Source: Firm-04 sp045596625
GTDB taxonomy: Bacteria > Bacillota > Clostridia > Oscillospirales > Ruminococcaceae
Length of the DNA: 25,459 nt
Assembly: GCA_045596625.1 (NCBI GenBank)
Contig: JAZOCU010000003.1
Coordinates: forward strand, 1-25,459
Reading direction: 5' to 3'
Below, piece by piece: positions 21,126 to 25,459 of this stretch. Numbering within the stretch: position 1 is the stretch's first letter; each line of letters starts with the position of its first letter. A program made the translations under genes and the position numbers. The notes under the pieces were generated by a model. It worked only from the letters and a program-made list of their open reading frames with translations. It did no database searches and was not told where the DNA came from.

Positions 21126-21780
21126 CTGGGATGCACTGCTCGCACCGGAATTCCATTCCGAATCCTATCTCAGGCTGCGGCAGTTTCTGATTACTGAATA
21201 TCGCACCAAACAGATCTATCCGGATATGTACGATATTTTCAACGCCTTGAAATATACCCCCTATCATGCTGTAAAGGCTGTCATTATCGGGCAGGATCCT
21301 TATCATAATCCCGGACAGGCTCATGGTCTGAGCTTTTCCGTGCGCCGTGGCATTGCACCGCCGCCTTCTCTCATCAACATCTTCAAGGAACTCAAAGACG
21401 ATCTGGGCATCGACAATCTGCAGCAGCATGGCGAGCTGACTGCATGGGCACAGCAGGGTGTTCTTCTGCTCAACGCTGCATTGACCGTTCGTGCAGGACA
21501 AGCCAACAGTCATCACGGTATGGGTTGGGAACAGCTGACCGATGCCATTATCCGTAAGCTGAATGACCGGAAACAGCCGATCGTCTTTTTGCTTTGGGGC
21601 GCGAATGCCAGAGCAAAAGCCTCCCTGATCACAGAATCAAGACATCTGATCCTGAGCTGTGCACATCCCAGCCCGCTTTCGGCTTATCACGGCTTCTTCG
21701 GATGCAAGCATTTTTCCAAAACCAACGCATTTCTGACCCAAAACGGAATGTCCCCCATAGATTGGCGCATTGCGCCCTGA
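21106..21780 (+). CDS. ung: Uracil-DNA glycosylase (family 1)
   Basis: A 224-residue repair enzyme that removes uracil from DNA. Family-1 motifs are present: water-activating GQDPYHNPGQAHGLSFSV (catalytic Asp64), LLLNAALTV, and the DNA-intercalating loop HPSPLSA. AGGAGAGG precedes the ATG inside the end of alr, and the 20-base overlap suggests coupled translation. Its product creates the abasic sites that exonuclease III, also encoded in this window, can cut. Confidence 0.97.
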   Translation: MVHIGNDWDALLAPEFHSESYLRLRQFLITEYRTKQIYPDMYDIFNALKYTPYHAVKAVIIGQDPYHNPGQAHGLSFSVRRGIAPPPSLINIFKELKDDLGIDNLQQHGELTAWAQQGVLLLNAALTVRAGQANSHHGMGWEQLTDAIIRKLNDRKQPIVFLLWGANARAKASLITESRHLILSCAHPSPLSAYHGFFGCKHFSKTNAFLTQNGMSPIDWRIAP

Positions 21781-21817
21781 ACATCACATATTACCATTCC
21801 CGAAAGGATGAACTATA

Positions 21818-22681
21818 GTGAAAGCAATCGAATTGTTTCAAAAGCGCTGTGTATTTTCCTTTGAAGTATTCCCGCCAAGACCTACAACACCGATCGATCA
21901 GATCTATCAGACTATCGATGCGCTCAAGGTGCTTTCTCCCGATTTCATCAGTGTGACCTATGGCGCAGGCGGCTCCACGCCCGGCGCTTCCACAACAGAG
22001 ATCTGCGCCCATATCCAGAATCAGCATCATATTCTGTCCATTGCACATCTGCCCTGCATCAATGATACCAAAGAAGGCGTTGCCGAAAAGCTGCGTTTAT
22101 TCAAGGAAAACGGCATCTGCAATATCCTCGCACTGCGCGGCGACCGCAATCCCGATATCGAACCAACCAATGCATTTGCCCATGCCAGTGATCTGGTTGC
22201 GTTCATTCGTGAACACGGCGACTTCGATATCTGCGGTGCCTGCTATCCCGAAGGCCATCCCGAAGCACCGGATCTCGTTACCGATATCCGTAATCTCAAG
22301 CTGAAGGTGGATGCCGGTGTTTCTCATCTGATCACCCAGCTGTTCCTGCAAAACAAATCCTTCTATCAGTTCCGGGAAAAGCTTGCCATTGCCGGCGTGA
22401 ATGTACCGATCGAAGCCGGTATTATGCCGGTTACCAACAAACGCTCCATTGAACGTATGGTTTCCCTCTGCGGTGCAAGCATTCCTTCCCGTTTATCCCG
22501 GTTGCTGGCTCGGTATGCCGATGATCCGCAGTCGCTGAAGGCTGCCGGTCTGGAATATGCCATCGAACAGATCCTGGATCTGATCGCAAACGGCGTGGAT
22601 GGCATCCATCTATACACCATGAACAATGCCGATGTCGCAAAATATATTATGGATGCGGTATTGGACGAGCTGCCCCGATGA
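21818..22681 (+). CDS. metF: Methylenetetrahydrofolate reductase
   Basis: A 287-residue flavin TIM-barrel enzyme that reduces methylene-THF to methyl-THF, the methyl donor for methionine synthase. Signatures are FSFEVFPPR (Glu16), FISVTYGAGGS, ILALRGDRN, GACYPEGHPEA and a TQLFLQNKSFYQF block. The start is GTG at 21818 with AAAGGATG about 8 bases upstream. It follows ung by 37 bases, too short for a riboswitch. Its stop overlaps the next start (ATGA), and metH follows, so MetF product would feed directly into MetH. Confidence 0.95.
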   Translation: MKAIELFQKRCVFSFEVFPPRPTTPIDQIYQTIDALKVLSPDFISVTYGAGGSTPGASTTEICAHIQNQHHILSIAHLPCINDTKEGVAEKLRLFKENGICNILALRGDRNPDIEPTNAFAHASDLVAFIREHGDFDICGACYPEGHPEAPDLVTDIRNLKLKVDAGVSHLITQLFLQNKSFYQFREKLAIAGVNVPIEAGIMPVTNKRSIERMVSLCGASIPSRLSRLLARYADDPQSLKAAGLEYAIEQILDLIANGVDGIHLYTMNNADVAKYIMDAVLDELPR

Positions 22682-23337
22682 GTCAGCAGGGAGCTATAAT
22701 CACTGAAATTGCACGTATGCTGGGATGTGCCGATCCCGATGCAGCGCTTCACAGCCGGATCCAAGCCGCTTTGAAGGCATTGCAGCAGGCTGCACAGCCT
22801 CGTGCGATCTGGCGGTATTTTCCGCTGGAACAACAGGATCCCCCAATCGTTGGCGGTGTCTGCCTGATCGGAACCGATATTGCCCGACATCTGCATGGCT
22901 GTCATGGTGTCGTACTGATGGCTGCAACGCTTTCCGCATCCGCAGATAGCTATCTGCGCAGTGCTTCTGTACAGGATCTAAGCCATGCACTGATTGCCGA
23001 TACCGCTGCCGGTGTCTTGGTAGAACAGCTTTGTGCCGATACCGAAGCTGCCATCCGTGCACAGATTCGATCGCCCTTTCTGACCGAACGCTTCAGTCCG
23101 GGCTACGGCGATCTGCCCATTACACTGCAAGCCGATCTGCTGCGTCTGCTGGATGCCCAGCGCACCATCGGTCTGACCGCAACACCGCAGGCAACACTGC
23201 TCCCCATGAAATCAGTCACGGCGATCCTTGGCTGCTCCGAACATCCCGTACAGGATGCAAGACAGTTCGGCTGCGGCATAAGCTGCACCCTTTGTCCCCA
23301 ACAACAACATTGTCCTTTGCGGCAAACAAAACAATAA
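22678..23337 (+). CDS. Stand-alone methionine synthase reactivation protein
   Basis: A 219-residue protein matching the AdoMet-binding activation domain of MetH, here as a separate gene. Typical motifs are RFSPGYGDLP (138-147) and LLPMKSVTAILG. The domain supplies AdoMet for reductive methylation of oxidised cobalamin, restoring inactive MetH. The C-terminus carries four cysteines in a CX3CX2CX5C pattern (Cys199, 203, 206, 212), which could bind a metal or iron-sulfur cluster and might deliver electrons (inference). The start overlaps the metF stop by 4 bases and metH follows after 33 bases. A domain of MetH itself cannot yet be excluded, because metH is cut by the window edge. Confidence 0.85.
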   Translation: MSQQGAIITEIARMLGCADPDAALHSRIQAALKALQQAAQPRAIWRYFPLEQQDPPIVGGVCLIGTDIARHLHGCHGVVLMAATLSASADSYLRSASVQDLSHALIADTAAGVLVEQLCADTEAAIRAQIRSPFLTERFSPGYGDLPITLQADLLRLLDAQRTIGLTATPQATLLPMKSVTAILGCSEHPVQDARQFGCGISCTLCPQQQHCPLRQTKQ

Positions 23338-23370
23338 TGTCTCGATTCTTTACAAGAAAGGAATGCTGAA

Positions 23371-25459
23371 ATGGATTTTACTTCCCTTCGTATGCAGGAA
23401 TTTATCCTTCTTGACGGCGGTATGGGTACTATGCTGCACCTTGCTGCCGGTGAAATACCGGAAGCGCTCAATCTGTCCGATCCCGAACGGATCGCAGCGG
23501 TACATCGCGCCTATTATGCCGCAGGCTCTCAGATCATCTATGCAAACACCTTCGGTGCAAATCAGCTGAAGCTTGCCGGTACCGGTCTGGATCCTGCTGC
23601 CTGCATCAAAGCTGCCATCCGCATTGCCAAGGAAGCAACCAATGGCGGTGCCTGTGTCGCATTGGATATTGGCCCGACAGGACAGCTGCTCCAGCCCAAC
23701 GGCACACTCGCCTTCGATGATGCCTATGCTTGCTATCGGGAAGTCATCATCGCCGGTACAGAAGCCGGTGCGGATCTTATCGTCATCGAAACGATGAGCG
23801 ATCTGCTGGAAATGAAAGCGGCATTGCTCGCCGCAAAAGAACATTCTCATCTGCCTGTGCTTTGTACCATGACCTTTACCGAAACAGGCAGAACCTTTAC
23901 CGGCTGTCCGGTTTCTGCCATGGCACTGACACTGGAAGGTCTGCAAGCCGATGCCATCGGCATCAACTGCTCTCTTGGCCCGCGTGAGATGCTGCCTATG
24001 ATCCGTGAGCTGGCTGACTGGAGCTCTTTGCCGCTGATCGTAAAACCCAATGCCGGCCTGCCCGATCCTGTCACGGGTGCCTATGATATCACACCGGATG
24101 AATTTGCAAACTTTTTAAGTGCTTTTGCCGATTGCGGAGTACAGTTCTTTGGCGGATGCTGCGGTACTACACCGGAATATATTGCCGCTGTACGGCAAAA
24201 ACTGGAATCCAAACGTCGTGCCAGAAGGATCTTCCATCCACAGCCGGCAGTCTGCTCCGGCACAAAAACCGTTGTACTGGATCAGCCGAGGGTCATCGGT
24301 GAACGCATTAACCCGACCGGCAAAAAACATATGCGTGAAGCGCTGCAGCAGGGTAACTTGGATTATCTGCGCAGCGAAGCCATTGCCCAGACCCAAGCCG
24401 GTGCCGATCTGTTGGATGTCAACGTGGGCACACCCGGCATTGAGGAGCCGGTGATGCTGCCCGCTGCTGTGCGTGCGGTCATGGAGGTCAGCGATCTGCC
24501 GCTGCAGCTGGATTCCTCTGATCCTGCTGCGCTGGAGGCTGCTTTGCGGATCTATCCCGGCAAAGCGATCGTCAATTCGGTATGCGGTAAGGAATCCTCT
24601 CTTTCGGCAATCCTGCCGCTGGTCAAGCATTACGGTGCCGCTGTGGTTGGTCTGACACTGGATGAAAACGGCATCCCCACGGCTGCCTCGGAACGCTTCC
24701 GCATCGCAGAACGCATTTTGCAGCGTGCACTTTCTCTCGGAATCCCAAAGGAAGATGTATATATTGACTGTCTGACACTGACCGCCTCTACCGGAGAAAG
24801 CGGCCCTGTCGAAACCATATCCGCTATGCGCCGTGTCCGCACGGAGCTGGGCCTGCAGACAGTGCTCGGTGTTTCCAACATCAGCTTTGGTCTGCCCAAC
24901 CGGTCACTGATCAACCGAAGCTTTCTGAATATGGCGCTGTCCAATGGTCTGACGCTTCCCATCCTCAACCCCAAAGCTGAGGATATGATGGATACGGTTC
25001 GCACCTATCGGATGCTCGCAGGCTATGATGTAAACTGTGCCGATTATATTGCACATTATCAGGATGCCGCCTCCGTTTCCGAAACTCCACGCAGCGATAC
25101 CTTCTCTCTTGCCGAAGCAGTGGCCCATGGCATGAAGCAGGAGGCGGCTCGCCTTACCAAAGAGGCATTGCTGTCCCAAGAGCCTATGACCATCATCAAT
25201 GAGCATCTGATTCCGGCGCTGGATACCGTGGGCGCTCAATATGAAGCCGGTACGCTGTTCCTGCCTCAATTGATTCAAGCTGCTACGGCGGCGCAAAGCG
25301 CCTTTGCCGTGCTCAAGCAAAGCTTCACAGATCGCTCCGAGGCACAAAGCAAGGGGACAATTGTCATCGCTACCGTTCAGGGAGATGTACATGATATCGG
25401 CAAAAATATTGTAAAGCTGCTGCTTGAAAATTACGGCTATACCGTCATTGATCTGGGCA
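23371..25459 (+). CDS. metH: B12-dependent methionine synthase, 3' end missing
   Basis: The first 696 residues of cobalamin-dependent methionine synthase; the frame is open to the right edge. Domain 1 (about 1-285) is homocysteine methyltransferase with zinc ligands Cys200 (GINCSLGP) and Cys263/264 (GGCCGTTP). Domain 2, the methyl-THF binding barrel, starts near 308 (VIGERINPTGKKHM). A cap region (about 570-650) leads into the B12-binding domain with GDVHDIGKN, whose His674 would be the cobalt ligand. AAAGGA lies 8 bases before the ATG. The stand-alone reactivation gene upstream suggests this MetH ends after the B12 domain (about 800 residues) instead of the 1,200 of E. coli; this cannot be checked here. 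Confidence 0.95.
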   Translation, partial: MDFTSLRMQEFILLDGGMGTMLHLAAGEIPEALNLSDPERIAAVHRAYYAAGSQIIYANTFGANQLKLAGTGLDPAACIKAAIRIAKEATNGGACVALDIGPTGQLLQPNGTLAFDDAYACYREVIIAGTEAGADLIVIETMSDLLEMKAALLAAKEHSHLPVLCTMTFTETGRTFTGCPVSAMALTLEGLQADAIGINCSLGPREMLPMIRELADWSSLPLIVKPNAGLPDPVTGAYDITPDEFANFLSAFADCGVQFFGGCCGTTPEYIAAVRQKLESKRRARRIFHPQPAVCSGTKTVVLDQPRVIGERINPTGKKHMREALQQGNLDYLRSEAIAQTQAGADLLDVNVGTPGIEEPVMLPAAVRAVMEVSDLPLQLDSSDPAALEAALRIYPGKAIVNSVCGKESSLSAILPLVKHYGAAVVGLTLDENGIPTAASERFRIAERILQRALSLGIPKEDVYIDCLTLTASTGESGPVETISAMRRVRTELGLQTVLGVSNISFGLPNRSLINRSFLNMALSNGLTLPILNPKAEDMMDTVRTYRMLAGYDVNCADYIAHYQDAASVSETPRSDTFSLAEAVAHGMKQEAARLTKEALLSQEPMTIINEHLIPALDTVGAQYEAGTLFLPQLIQAATAAQSAFAVLKQSFTDRSEAQSKGTIVIATVQGDVHDIGKNIVKLLLENYGYTVIDLG

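Noticed and set aside
21781..21817. SAM riboswitch (S-box) or T-box before metF
   Set aside because: Only 37 bases separate ung and metF, too few for either element, and no such fold was seen before alr.
1..25459. CRISPR arrays, transposons, prophage or defence islands
   Set aside because: No regularly spaced direct repeats, transposase or integrase motifs, or abrupt composition change were seen. Gene content is housekeeping throughout.

Overview
The window looks like chromosomal DNA from a spore-forming, anaerobic member of the Clostridia, most likely a Ruminococcus-like member of the Oscillospiraceae. The reasons are the sporulation genes (sigG, yabP, yabQ), the acetate kinase, B12-dependent methionine synthase with a separate reactivation protein, strong AGGAGG ribosome binding sites, several TTG and GTG starts, and TTGACA-17-TATAAT promoters preceded by A-tracts. 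The genus is inferred from overall style, not from a marker gene. Twenty-one protein genes were found, all but one of recognised family. No tRNA, rRNA, CRISPR array, insertion sequence, prophage or obvious transferred island was seen.

Layout. 1-184: non-coding, with two consensus promoters pointing left out of the window. 185-1420 (-): sensor histidine kinase, divergent from 1670-3394 (+), a phosphoglucomutase. 3580-3780 (+): ribosomal protein L31 behind its own promoter and a structured leader, closed by a strong terminator. 3888-6091 (-): the conserved sporulation/division block yabP-yabQ-divIC-yabR followed by a Nudix hydrolase. 6211-8648 (-): lipoprotein solute-binding protein and exonuclease III. 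8793-10530 (-): acetate kinase then cytidine deaminase. 10737-12593 (+): tmcAL (divergent from ackA) and a YigZ-family gene whose end overlaps uvrA. 12532-18802 (-): radC-uvrB-unknown membrane protein-uvrA. 18921-19694 (-): sigG, alone with its own terminator. 19905-25459 (+): alr-ung-metF-reactivation protein-metH, cut by the right edge.

How the genes work together. The UvrA/UvrB pair, UNG and ExoIII give a nucleotide-excision and base-excision repair theme. MetF, MetH and the stand-alone reactivation protein form one module that makes methyl-THF and moves the methyl group to homocysteine. AckA and TmcAL sit head to head and are chemically linked by acetate. YabP, YabQ and SigG belong to endospore formation, while DivIC has its own vegetative-type promoter at the end of yabQ.

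Most of the window is housekeeping DNA and no clear new multi-gene system stands out. The best leads are the unknown membrane protein between uvrB and uvrA, the four-cysteine tail of the methionine synthase reactivation protein, the L31 leader, the isolated position of sigG, and the strong promoters running off the left edge.
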